From Bacteroidales bacterium (GTDB lineage Bacteria; Bacteroidota; Bacteroidia; Bacteroidales; UBA4417): a stretch of DNA of 64,000 nucleotides. A program made the translations under genes and the position numbers. Numbering within the stretch: position 1 is the stretch's first letter; each line of letters opens with the position of its first letter. This document shows positions 36,712-44,983 of this stretch, one piece after another. The stretch lies in NCBI GenBank assembly GCA_030654075.1, contig JAURYB010000020.1:1-64000 (forward strand), given 5' to 3'. A model generated the notes under the pieces. It was not told the origin of the DNA. It made no database searches and saw only the letters and a program-made list of their open reading frames with translations.

Positions 36712-37080
36712 ATGGAAAAAGCAGATTCAACAATTGCACAGATGCGGAAAGGTGTACTCGAAATGTGTGTGGTTGCGGCCATAAGCAGCCGCGAAGCCTA
36801 TGCCTCCGATATTCTCGAACGGCTCAAACAATCGCACCTGATTGTGGTCGAAGGTACACTTTACCCTATCCTTACCCGGCTAAAAAACGAAGGTTTCCTC
36901 AGCTACCGGTGGGAAGAGTCTAACTCCGGGCCACCACGCAAGTACTATTCAATAACACCCGAAGGAACAGCATTTCTATCGGATCTCCGCCTGGGATGGG
37001 ACGAACTTGTAAACGCTGTAAGCGCGCTGGTCGCCGGTAATAATCAAACAGAATTATCAGAAACACCAAACACTCTGTAA
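36712..37080 (+). CDS. PadR-family transcriptional regulator
   Basis: 122 residues from ATG 36712. Winged helix: MRKGVLEMCVVAAISSREAYASDI is the start of the domain (about 11-34), followed by ERLKQSHLIVVEGTLYPILTRLKNEGFL (about 37-64), with recognition helix and wing. The start at 36652 is rejected because it lies inside the promoter palindrome and -7 box. PadR proteins bind DNA as dimers and repress envelope-stress or detoxification genes; here the target is probably its own operon with the PspC gene, whose start codon lies 2 bases after its stop. Confidence 0.93.
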   Translation: MEKADSTIAQMRKGVLEMCVVAAISSREAYASDILERLKQSHLIVVEGTLYPILTRLKNEGFLSYRWEESNSGPPRKYYSITPEGTAFLSDLRLGWDELVNAVSALVAGNNQTELSETPNTL

Positions 37081-37082
37081 CT

Positions 37083-38636
37083 ATGAAAAAGAACTTCTCA
37101 GTAAATATAGGCGGACGTATTTTCAATATCGACGACGACGCTTACGAATGCCTCAACAATTACCTGGCGCGCTTACGAAACTTTTTTGCCGCCGAGCAGG
37201 GTTACCAGGAAATAATAGCTGATATCGAAATGCGTATTGCCGAATTGCTTGATCAGCAGAAGGAAAATGGCCAGCTCATTGTCACGGTAAAACATATCGA
37301 AGATGTGATTACCAACATGGGCGAACCCGACCAGCTTTCGGACAGCGAAACGGAAAAGCCTAAAAGTGCTCCCGGAATGAAAACCCGTGGAAAACTTTAC
37401 CGCGATCCCGACAACCGCCAGATTGGAGGTGTTGCAGCCGGTATAGCCGCCTGGTTTGGCATCGACCCGGTTTGGGTGAGGCTGATTTTTGCGGCATTCA
37501 CTTTGTTTTATGCGGTAGGAATTATTGTTTACGCCGTTTTGTGGCTGATACTGCCGGTCGCTCAAACCACTTCCGAAAAACTTGAAATGCAGCGCCAAAG
37601 CATCAATATCAATACCTTGCGTAATGAACTTGCATCGGCGGGTACAGGAATTCAAAAAACGGGAAGCAGCCTTCTGCATTCCATCGGAACTTTTATCAGG
37701 TTTGTAACCGAAGTAGTTGCCAGGGTTTTTACCTTTCTGTTTCATCTGCTTGGACGCTTGGCCGGATTGGCAATGCTGGTGGGCGTAATATTTATGTTTA
37801 TTGGTATAAGTGCTGCTTCCCTGGTTCGTGAGGAGATGAATATGGGCAATTATCAACTCGACACAACCACTTTGATACATGCGCTTCAGTGGCTTGTGCC
37901 CGGACCGGATGTAAGGTGGCTGGCATACATTGCGATTTTCCTCTTTTTAATAGCTGTAACAGGGTTATTGATTTACACGGGACTCAGGTTGCTGCTCAAA
38001 TGGCCGCCACTTCGCTGGCAGGTAGTTATAGTTTTTGTTCTGTTGCTTGTAGCCGGAATACTTACTGGTGTAGGAGCTATTTTTCAATATGCCAGATCAA
38101 CGGAAAGAGTGGCTTCAGTAACCAAAAGGCAAAGTATTGTTATGAAAGCAAAGCATCTTCACCTGGCTTCGGGTCCAAATGAGTATAAGCAGTACTTTAT
38201 GCCACTGGCAGGCGACACCATTCCCGGAAATGCTGCTTATGCTTTAGGCGAAATTAACCTGAGTCTTCGGCCGGTGCCTGCCGATAGTTTGTTCGTTACT
38301 TTTATTCAGTCTGCATCGGCCTGGCAGGAATCGCAGGCAACAGGATATGCCGGTAATATTTTATACCGCTATAATCTGCAGGATACACTGGTAACACTCA
38401 ATCCATATTTTATGATTCCTCAGAACGATGGCATGCGCTATCAGAAACTGGACGTAATTATCGGTATTCCTATCAATACAGTTGTCGAAATAGATGAACC
38501 CCTGAGATGGCGTGCCAATTACAGCGATTTCGTTGAAAATGCCCGCGATGGAGGAACATTAATTATGACTACATCGGGCTTAAAGCTGAAAAACCCACCT
38601 GTGGCTGAATCCGATACTTTAGTTCAAACGAATTAA
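37083..38636 (+). CDS. PspC-domain membrane protein
   Basis: 517 residues. N-terminal domain (about 1-95) typical of Bacteroidota PspC proteins, then the PspC domain (about 100-155: RDPDNRQIGGVAAGIAAWFG, then a helix to LWLILP), three or four membrane helices between about 200 and 335, and a C-terminal extracytoplasmic domain (about 345-517). The family is linked with envelope stress (phage-shock-like). It follows PadR by 2 bases, the standard Bacteroidota gene pair. Its precise role in this group is not well defined. A terminator follows. Confidence 0.9.
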   Translation: MKKNFSVNIGGRIFNIDDDAYECLNNYLARLRNFFAAEQGYQEIIADIEMRIAELLDQQKENGQLIVTVKHIEDVITNMGEPDQLSDSETEKPKSAPGMKTRGKLYRDPDNRQIGGVAAGIAAWFGIDPVWVRLIFAAFTLFYAVGIIVYAVLWLILPVAQTTSEKLEMQRQSININTLRNELASAGTGIQKTGSSLLHSIGTFIRFVTEVVARVFTFLFHLLGRLAGLAMLVGVIFMFIGISAASLVREEMNMGNYQLDTTTLIHALQWLVPGPDVRWLAYIAIFLFLIAVTGLLIYTGLRLLLKWPPLRWQVVIVFVLLLVAGILTGVGAIFQYARSTERVASVTKRQSIVMKAKHLHLASGPNEYKQYFMPLAGDTIPGNAAYALGEINLSLRPVPADSLFVTFIQSASAWQESQATGYAGNILYRYNLQDTLVTLNPYFMIPQNDGMRYQKLDVIIGIPINTVVEIDEPLRWRANYSDFVENARDGGTLIMTTSGLKLKNPPVAESDTLVQTN

Positions 38637-38670
38637 AAATCCAGGTAGAACTCCCTCTTTTCTCCTTTAA

Positions 38671-38716
38671 CCGGCAGATTACGCTCTAAAACAGGGTTAT
38701 CTGCCGGCTTTTTTTA
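38671..38716 (+). terminator. Terminator after the PadR-PspC operon
   Basis: CCGGCAGAT (38671-38679) pairs with ATCTGCCGG (38699-38707) around a 19-base loop; a T-run (CTTTTTTTA) follows. Confidence 0.8.
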
Positions 38717-38843
38717 TCCAAAACAGCCTTAAGTGCGAATTTCTGTTTTTAATTTTTGTAGTTTTAACGTGAGAAAAGTGTTTTATAAAAACAAAGTCCT
38801 AGCAATACCGTTATTATCTGTTTCAATAAAATAAATTAAAATA

Positions 38844-41120
38844 ATGCGATTAAAACCCGGAAAAATTACCGTATCAATTCTCATAAGTGTTTTCATTCTT
38901 TTGCTGGCGGTCTTTTTTGCCATTTCGCCTGTGGCAAAATATGTTATCGAAAAAAACAGCGTAGAGTGGACCGGCCGCAAAATAACAATGGAGCATTTGT
39001 TTATTAATCTTTGGGAAATGAATGTAACTGTTAAAGACCTGAAGGTTTACGAGAATAAAAGCGATGCGGTATTTTTTAGCGCAGGTAAGATATTTACTGA
39101 TATCAGTGTTCTGACGATGTTTAAAGGGGAATACAGTATTAACACCGTTCAGATTGAGTCGCCTAAGGTAGTTGTTACGCAAACCGGTGATCATTTTAAT
39201 TTTGATGACCTGGTAACCCGTTTTACAGCTGTTGACACTACGAAGAAAGAACCTGAAAAACCCTCGGAGCCCACCAAATACCGGGTCGAAAGAATGGAAA
39301 TTACCGGCGGAACCATCATGTATCGGGATAAGGTGATGAATAATGAAATTGTATTACAGCAATTTAAACTTGGCTGCCCTTTGCTCGTCTGGAATTCGCA
39401 AATGCTTAATGCTTCGACTGAGTTTACTTTCAAATCCGGCGGGAAAGCGGACCTGCGACTTTCGCTTAACCTTGATTCGTTGGCCTACCAATTGACCGCC
39501 AACATTCAAAAATTGGATCTTCAGCTGATTAAACCCTATTTGAAAGATTATGTGAAAACATCCTATTTGGGAGGTTTTGTGAGCAGCAAGCTTTTTATCA
39601 AAGGCGATTTCGATGTTCCCGAAGCCGTTGCAATAAAAGGGAATATTTCGCTGGCGGATTTCAGAATTGATGATGAAGCTAAAGTTACCGTGGCTTCGTG
39701 GAAAGATTTTGCGATTGCGATTGATTCGCTTGATGTAGCCGGCAATATCTATAATTTTGGAGAAATCAGCCTTGAAAATCCTTACGTGCTTTTCGAATAT
39801 TATGCAACGAGCGACAATTTTACCAATATGATGGTGCCTTCGGAAACAGTTTCAACGGATACTGCCGTGGCAGTGGATATGGTCGATTATTCCAACCCCT
39901 TCACCATCATGGCTGATTATGTGAAACAGATCAGCAAGGATTATATAATCAGCAATTATACCGCCAAAGATGTTTTAATGCACAAAGGGCATATTGTGTA
40001 CAAGGATTATACCCTTGAGGATAAGTTTGTTTACGATCTCGAAAACCTGGAGATGAGTTCCGGTCGCATTGATTCGAAAAGCGACAGCATAACATTCGGC
40101 ATGAGCTGCCTTGCCAATCGTTCCGGGAAACTTAAAGCGCACCTGGCCTTCGATCCTCGTGATTACATGAATATGTCGATCAATTATAATATCGAAAAAA
40201 TGCGTATTTCCGACTTCAATCCATATTCCAAATTTTATGTTGCGCACGCTTTTGTTGAAGGGATGTTGTTTTATAACAGCACCAACACTATTCGCAACGG
40301 CAAACTGAAAAGTACGAATGTGATGAGCATCAAGAAGATTGAAGTGAGTAAGAAAATGAAAGGTATGGGTTTATATGAAATGCCGTTGCGATTGGCCATT
40401 ACTATACTTACTGACAGGAAGGGCAATATTGATCTTGATATCCCGGTTGAAGGTGATTTGAAAGACCCTACGTATAAATTTGGCAAGGTAATCTGGCAGA
40501 TTGTGAAAAACCTGGTTGTGAAAGCTGCCACAGCTCCATTCGACCTGCTGGCAAAAGCTTTTGGGGGAAATGAGGAAGATATTAAGTATGTCCGTTTCGA
40601 TTATCTGCAAAATCAATTCGAAGCCAGGCAGATGAAGAGTCTTGACATGATAAGCAAGGCTCTCGCAGATAAACCTGAGCTGAAAATTGCCATGGTTCAG
40701 GTTGCCAGCCACCAAAGCGAAAAGGAATTGCTGGGTTTGTCACTGGCAAAAGGGATATATTACAAAAAGAACATTCTGCAAACGCCCAAGGACAGCCTTG
40801 ATGCAATGGACTATAAAGCCATTGAAGCCATTTCGAACCTTGATTCGCTGTTCAACATCTGGCTGAACCAACAATTGCTTCCCGAAGATGTTTCGGGTAT
40901 GCCAAGCCAGATTAAATGCCTTAAATTAATCGGAGATCAGGCGCTTGGGCAGGAAGTTGATAAGCTGTTTGCCATCCGCAATAAAATGGTGCTGGATTAT
41001 TTTGTGAAAGAGAAACAGATTGATTCCACACGCATTAAAATCACCAATACGTTGGACGAAAAATCAGCAGAGTTTGAGAGTACTCCACGTTATGCGGTGG
41101 AGTTTGTGGTGGATGAGTAG
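38844..41120 (+). CDS. AsmA-like / DUF748 protein
   Basis: 758 residues: one N-terminal membrane helix (about 10-30), then a long periplasmic beta-rich region. DUF748-type features include the start (NSVEWTGRKITMEHLFINLWEMNVTVKDL, given here as two blocks at about residues 36-53 and 54-64), FNFDDLVTRF, and FRIDDEAKVTVASWKDFAI. The C-terminal part has the helical LAKAFGGNEEDIKYVRFDYL (about 559-578) and a tail with an OmpA-like character. AsmA-type proteins act in outer-membrane lipid traffic and biogenesis; transport roles for DUF748 are not proven. Not in an operon. Confidence 0.85.
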   Translation: MRLKPGKITVSILISVFILLLAVFFAISPVAKYVIEKNSVEWTGRKITMEHLFINLWEMNVTVKDLKVYENKSDAVFFSAGKIFTDISVLTMFKGEYSINTVQIESPKVVVTQTGDHFNFDDLVTRFTAVDTTKKEPEKPSEPTKYRVERMEITGGTIMYRDKVMNNEIVLQQFKLGCPLLVWNSQMLNASTEFTFKSGGKADLRLSLNLDSLAYQLTANIQKLDLQLIKPYLKDYVKTSYLGGFVSSKLFIKGDFDVPEAVAIKGNISLADFRIDDEAKVTVASWKDFAIAIDSLDVAGNIYNFGEISLENPYVLFEYYATSDNFTNMMVPSETVSTDTAVAVDMVDYSNPFTIMADYVKQISKDYIISNYTAKDVLMHKGHIVYKDYTLEDKFVYDLENLEMSSGRIDSKSDSITFGMSCLANRSGKLKAHLAFDPRDYMNMSINYNIEKMRISDFNPYSKFYVAHAFVEGMLFYNSTNTIRNGKLKSTNVMSIKKIEVSKKMKGMGLYEMPLRLAITILTDRKGNIDLDIPVEGDLKDPTYKFGKVIWQIVKNLVVKAATAPFDLLAKAFGGNEEDIKYVRFDYLQNQFEARQMKSLDMISKALADKPELKIAMVQVASHQSEKELLGLSLAKGIYYKKNILQTPKDSLDAMDYKAIEAISNLDSLFNIWLNQQLLPEDVSGMPSQIKCLKLIGDQALGQEVDKLFAIRNKMVLDYFVKEKQIDSTRIKITNTLDEKSAEFESTPRYAVEFVVDE

Positions 41121-41138
41121 AGGATATCTTTAAGTAAA

Positions 41139-41268
41139 AAAACCACGGAGGCACTGAGAACACAGAGGAACACGGAGATATTTGTCATTATTTTCATTCT
41201 TTTGTGCCTTTTGTGTTGAAAGGAGAACCACTAAGACACTAAGTGCACTGAGAATCACTAAGAAAAAT
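41139..41268. repeat. CACGGAGGCACTGAGAACACAG-type degenerate repeat
   Basis: Two blocks: AACCACGGAGGCACTGAGAA, AACACAGAGGAACACGGAG near 41140-41180, and AACCACTAAGACACTAAGTG, CACTGAGAATCACTAAG near 41226-41268. The word period is about 9-10 bases. Between the DUF748 gene and the LytTR regulator gene. Confidence 0.8.
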
Positions 41269-41270
41269 AG

Positions 41271-42050
41271 TTAAATAACTTCCCCGTTCATCCAGGCTTT
41301 GAACGCAGATACTTTCGGGCGGCTTACAATAATTTCCAGTTTTGGATAGGCTTTGATTTCAACTTTAAGTTTGAAATTGAAATAGTTGTGAACTTTATAG
41401 ACCGCTTCGCTTGAAACGATAAACTGCCGGTTCACCCTGAAAAACAGTTTTGGATCGAGTTTTTCGGAAAGTTCTTCAATAGTATGAGGAATAATGTGCC
41501 GTTTGTTGTCGTGCGTAAGCAAAAATACTTCTTTGTCTTCAGCATAAAAACAGGCAATTTCCGAAATCTTTACCGGAACCATCGCATCGCCTTTACTGAT
41601 CAGGAACCGATCTTTATAAGATGATTTCTCAGGCGTTTTCAGGTTGCGGATCATTTCGTAGAGTTGGTTATTGGGATTTCCGGCTCCGTAATACTCTTTG
41701 AGTTTTCTGAATTTTCCCAAAGATGATTTCAGCTTTTCCCTGTTTACTGGTTTCAGTAGATAGTCTATGCTATTAAGTTCGAAAGCCTGCAAAGCATATT
41801 CGTCGTAAGCGGTTGTAAAAATCACCGGTGTGACTATTTCGAAATCCTCAAAAATACTGAAGCTTTTTCCATCGGCCAGTTGTATATCGAGTAAAATCAG
41901 GTCGTAAACCGGATTTGTTTTCAGATGAGCGATAGCGGCAACAACGGTATCAATCGGACCGGAGATCATAGCATCCGGTTCAATTTCTTTCACCAGTTGT
42001 GCGAGACGTTCGGCGGCAAGTTCTTCATCTTCGACAATTAGTATTTTCAT
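41271..42050 (-). CDS. LytTR-family response regulator
   Basis: 259 residues. Receiver domain (about 1-120): acid pocket EDEE (7-10), phospho-acceptor Asp55 (YDLILLDIQL) and the Thr/Lys switch residues (FTTAYDEYALQAFELNSIDYLLKP). C-terminal LytTR DNA-binding domain (about 155-250; FYAEDKEVFLLTHDNKRHI). Partner kinase lies upstream on the same strand (42271-43338); the 220-base gap holds repeats. Targets of such pairs are mostly envelope or cell-surface genes; the adjacent quinone-reductase-like and TonB genes are possible ones but this is inference. Confidence 0.95.
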   Translation of the reverse strand: MKILIVEDEELAAERLAQLVKEIEPDAMISGPIDTVVAAIAHLKTNPVYDLILLDIQLADGKSFSIFEDFEIVTPVIFTTAYDEYALQAFELNSIDYLLKPVNREKLKSSLGKFRKLKEYYGAGNPNNQLYEMIRNLKTPEKSSYKDRFLISKGDAMVPVKISEIACFYAEDKEVFLLTHDNKRHIIPHTIEELSEKLDPKLFFRVNRQFIVSSEAVYKVHNYFNFKLKVEIKAYPKLEIIVSRPKVSAFKAWMNGEVI

Positions 42051-42096
42051 GGGGGCTGAATGTAATGAATAATTTATAGCTGCTTTTGAGCGAAGG

Positions 42097-42268
42097 GCGA
42101 CAAGGCGAGGGGCGAATGGGCGAGGGTGAGAAAAAGGGAAGATCTATAATTCATTGAAAGTATTTGAACACATTAACGCTGAAAGCATTTGCACTTCGGC
42201 TCCGCTCAGTGCCCTTTGAACGCAAAGTATTTGAACCTTTGATCGCGAAGCAATTGAACCTTGAACAA
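42097..42268. repeat. GGCGA-type and TTTGAAC-type degenerate repeats between kinase and regulator
   Basis: GGGCGACAAGGCGAGGGGCG (about 42097-42116) and then GTATTTGAACAC...GAACGCAAAGTATTTGAACC...GATCGCGAAGCAATTGAACC (42158-42268). The second belongs to the 1329-1503 word family. Confidence 0.75.
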
Positions 42269-42270
42269 CC

Positions 42271-43338
42271 TTATATAGACTTCTCAAACAACGGCAGCAT
42301 CACCACAAATTTACCATTTTCCTGTTTCACAAGTATATCTTTTCCGGTCAGGTGAATATACCGGTTCCGGATATTATCGAGGCCAACCCCGGTTGAAGGA
42401 TCTTTGTCAATTTTCGCCTTCATCGTATTTTCTATCACAATAAAAAGGCTGTCCTGCATATAAACCTTCACTTTCAGCGGATCATCCTTCGAAACCACAT
42501 TGTGTTTAATTGCATTTTCGAGCAGCATTTGCAAGGCTAAAGGCGGAATGGCATAGTGATAATATTTTTCAGGAACATCAAATTCAACCTGCAGTTTGTC
42601 GCCGAACCGGCTTTGCTGGATAAACACATAGTCGCGGGCAATTTTTAACTCATCGCGCAGCAAAACCGCTTCCTTATCCTGCGACTGCAGCATATACCGC
42701 ATAATTTCCGAAATGCTTTCAACATATTTGGAAGCAACGGGATTATCATTCACCAGCATCAGCAAGGTATTCAGACTGTTGAACAGGAAATGCGGATTTA
42801 CCTGGTTACGCAATGTATCATACCGGGCTTCGAGATTTGCCTTTTCAAGAGCCTGGGTGCGAAGCAGGTTTTCTTTCCACTCAAGAAAAAACGCGACAGA
42901 TGCATAAATGGAACTGATCATAAAAGTAATAAGCAGTGAGCCAATAATCAATGTCCTTTTTTCGGAATAGCTCATCGCGATTTTCAGGTAATTTTCAACC
43001 GTATAAATCTCACCAAGTTCCACAAGGAGCACAAAAACACATAGCGCTATAATTTGAAATGCAATGAGTTTGACTGTTTCTTTAAATACCGGGAAACGGT
43101 GTACCGCATACTGTATGATGATCATACTTCCGTTCCAGATCAGGGCTGTACGAATAAACGAAACTATAAATGCTTTAGTAAAATTAGTGTCGCCTTGTGT
43201 ATATCCAAAATCAACAAAAACGGAAACCAGCGAAATAATGATTATTCCTGCAAACCTGATTGTGATTTCACGCCATCGGGATTTGCGTTGATCCACCATC
43301 GGCATACAACTAAAGTTTTCCTGATCGAGGTCTTTCAT
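42271..43338 (-). CDS. LytS-type sensor histidine kinase (His_kinase/PF06580)
   Basis: 355 residues. Four membrane helices (about 28-45, 60-77, 90-106, 129-153) with no large sensory domain. The phospho-acceptor box is NPHFLFNSLN (181-190, His183), then an N-box-like ENAIKHNV and the G-box GVGLDNIRNRY. It partners the LytTR regulator directly downstream. The minimal sensor suggests it reads the membrane itself or a small ligand. Start at ATG 43338; an earlier start is not evident. Confidence 0.94.
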   Translation of the reverse strand: MKDLDQENFSCMPMVDQRKSRWREITIRFAGIIIISLVSVFVDFGYTQGDTNFTKAFIVSFIRTALIWNGSMIIIQYAVHRFPVFKETVKLIAFQIIALCVFVLLVELGEIYTVENYLKIAMSYSEKRTLIIGSLLITFMISSIYASVAFFLEWKENLLRTQALEKANLEARYDTLRNQVNPHFLFNSLNTLLMLVNDNPVASKYVESISEIMRYMLQSQDKEAVLLRDELKIARDYVFIQQSRFGDKLQVEFDVPEKYYHYAIPPLALQMLLENAIKHNVVSKDDPLKVKVYMQDSLFIVIENTMKAKIDKDPSTGVGLDNIRNRYIHLTGKDILVKQENGKFVVMLPLFEKSI

Positions 43339-43458
43339 TTATTGGTAATGGTTAAAAGGGTTATGCTAAACTATAAAATTATTGGATTCCGGGTCAATTT
43401 TATTTCAGCGATGGGTTTTATCGATAGAAAGAGTAGCCGGCTCGTTTGTCTGATTCAG

Positions 43459-44037
43459 TTATTTCAGCATTTTCCCTAATTGTTCAACTTTCTCAATCCA
43501 AACCATTCTCTCACTTTCATTTGAACTTATAACAGGCCCGAACGAAGTTATTTTCACAGGCGTGATTCCGCAAAATCCTAAAATCCCTGATTTCATCGAA
43601 TGGTGGCCCGGACTATGCCTGAACAACGAATAATACCATTTGGGTGTATCCATGGTAACAATAAGCCTGGCTGATTTTCCGCTCAGTAATTTGTTCACCA
43701 TCGGGCTGTTTTCGCGGTAGCTGAAAGCATAACCCGGGAGTAAAATCCTGTCGAAAAACCCTTTCATCAGTGCCGGATAGGTTCCCCACCAGTTGGGATA
43801 CACAAACACGATGTGCTCCGCTTTAAGTATTTCCTGCTGCATTTCGAGCAGATCGGGTTCCAGGTTTGTGCGCTCGCGGTATCCGTTGCTTAAACTGGGA
43901 TTGAATTTCAAATCGGCAAGGTTCACCAGTTTGCAATCAGCTCCGGCTGCATCGGCTCCTTTTTTATAGCGCAGGGCTAATTCGTTGCACAAGCTTTGCT
44001 TGTCGGGATGTCCGTTTATTATTAAGATTCGTTTCAT
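43459..44037 (-). CDS. NAD(P)H quinone-reductase-like flavoprotein (NQO1/KefF family)
   Basis: 192 residues with the flavodoxin-like fold. Motifs: IINGHPDKQSLCNELA (7-22) near the flavin phosphate, and the signature VFVYPNWWGTYPALMKGFFDR (given here to 20 residues at about 76-95) for flavin binding. Enzymes of this family reduce quinones or other electrophiles with NAD(P)H and some work with Kef potassium channels. No Kef gene is near. An SDR gene lies just upstream on the same strand (gap 52 bases), so both are probably co-transcribed. Confidence 0.88.
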   Translation of the reverse strand: MKRILIINGHPDKQSLCNELALRYKKGADAAGADCKLVNLADLKFNPSLSNGYRERTNLEPDLLEMQQEILKAEHIVFVYPNWWGTYPALMKGFFDRILLPGYAFSYRENSPMVNKLLSGKSARLIVTMDTPKWYYSLFRHSPGHHSMKSGILGFCGITPVKITSFGPVISSNESERMVWIEKVEQLGKMLK

Positions 44038-44089
44038 GGTTTGTAAGATGTATTTTTTGGGGAAACATATTTCTTTGTTAAGACATTTA

Positions 44090-44869
44090 TCAGGCTCTGT
44101 CCAGCAATTTACGCGAAACTTTTAAAACGGCTGCTCGGGGTATAAATCGTATAGAATTAGACATTATGTAGTTCATCATCCCGTGTATAGCAACTGTTGT
44201 CCCTTTTATCATTGAATCATACCCATACCCGGCAACTTCCTTAGCTGTTGCCAATTTTTTTCCTTTAAAAAGTTCGCTTTCTTCCATTGCTCCTGCTGCC
44301 TGAAATCCGGTTTCGGTAGCACCCGGACATAGAGTGGTTATCGTAATTCCTTTATCACTCACTTCATTGCTAACCGCTTCGGAAAAACTCAACACATAAG
44401 CTTTGGTTGCACAGTAAACCGCCATCGTAGGTCCTGATTGGAAGGCAGCAGTAGATGCAACATTCATTATCTTTCCACTTTTTCGTTTTACCATATCCTG
44501 AAGATATAATTTTGTGAAAAGTGTAAGTGTAGTGATATTCAGATTTATCATTTGCAGTTCTTTGTCCCAGTCTGTTTCTGCAAACATTCCGAAATCACCA
44601 AAACCTGCATTGTTTATTAAATAGTCAACCTGAATATTCTGCTTGTTCGTTTCGTCATATATTTCCTTTGCCGCATTGGGCAACGAAAGGTCTTTGCCAA
44701 TGGTTAATACAGAAATTTTAAACTGTTTTTCAAACTCTGTTTTAAGTTCATCTAATTTCATTTTGTTTCTTGCCACCAAAACCAAATCACCTCCTTTTGA
44801 TGCATGGACTTTTGCCAATTCTAAACCAATTCCGTTGGATGCTCCAGTAATCAATGCTGTGTTTTTCAT
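44090..44869 (-). CDS. Short-chain dehydrogenase/reductase
   Basis: 259 residues, classical SDR fold. Cofactor motif TGASNGIG (8-15), NNAG (86-89), catalytic Ser139, Tyr152 and Lys156 (YCATK). A tail with basic residues (IRFIPRAAVLKVSRKLL) may touch the membrane. Closest in layout to the DltE/YqjQ-like SDR group. Substrate unknown. Co-directional with the quinone-reductase-like gene 52 bases downstream. Confidence 0.9.
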   Translation of the reverse strand: MKNTALITGASNGIGLELAKVHASKGGDLVLVARNKMKLDELKTEFEKQFKISVLTIGKDLSLPNAAKEIYDETNKQNIQVDYLINNAGFGDFGMFAETDWDKELQMINLNITTLTLFTKLYLQDMVKRKSGKIMNVASTAAFQSGPTMAVYCATKAYVLSFSEAVSNEVSDKGITITTLCPGATETGFQAAGAMEESELFKGKKLATAKEVAGYGYDSMIKGTTVAIHGMMNYIMSNSIRFIPRAAVLKVSRKLLDRA

Positions 44870-44983
44870 TTTCTATTAATTTAATGTTAGTTTCTGCCTG
44901 TTTTTAGAAAAAACAACAGCTTTCGTCATTTAGTGTTATCTGATTTTCATTCTTTTTCCAACCTGAGTTTTCCGAATCAGCTT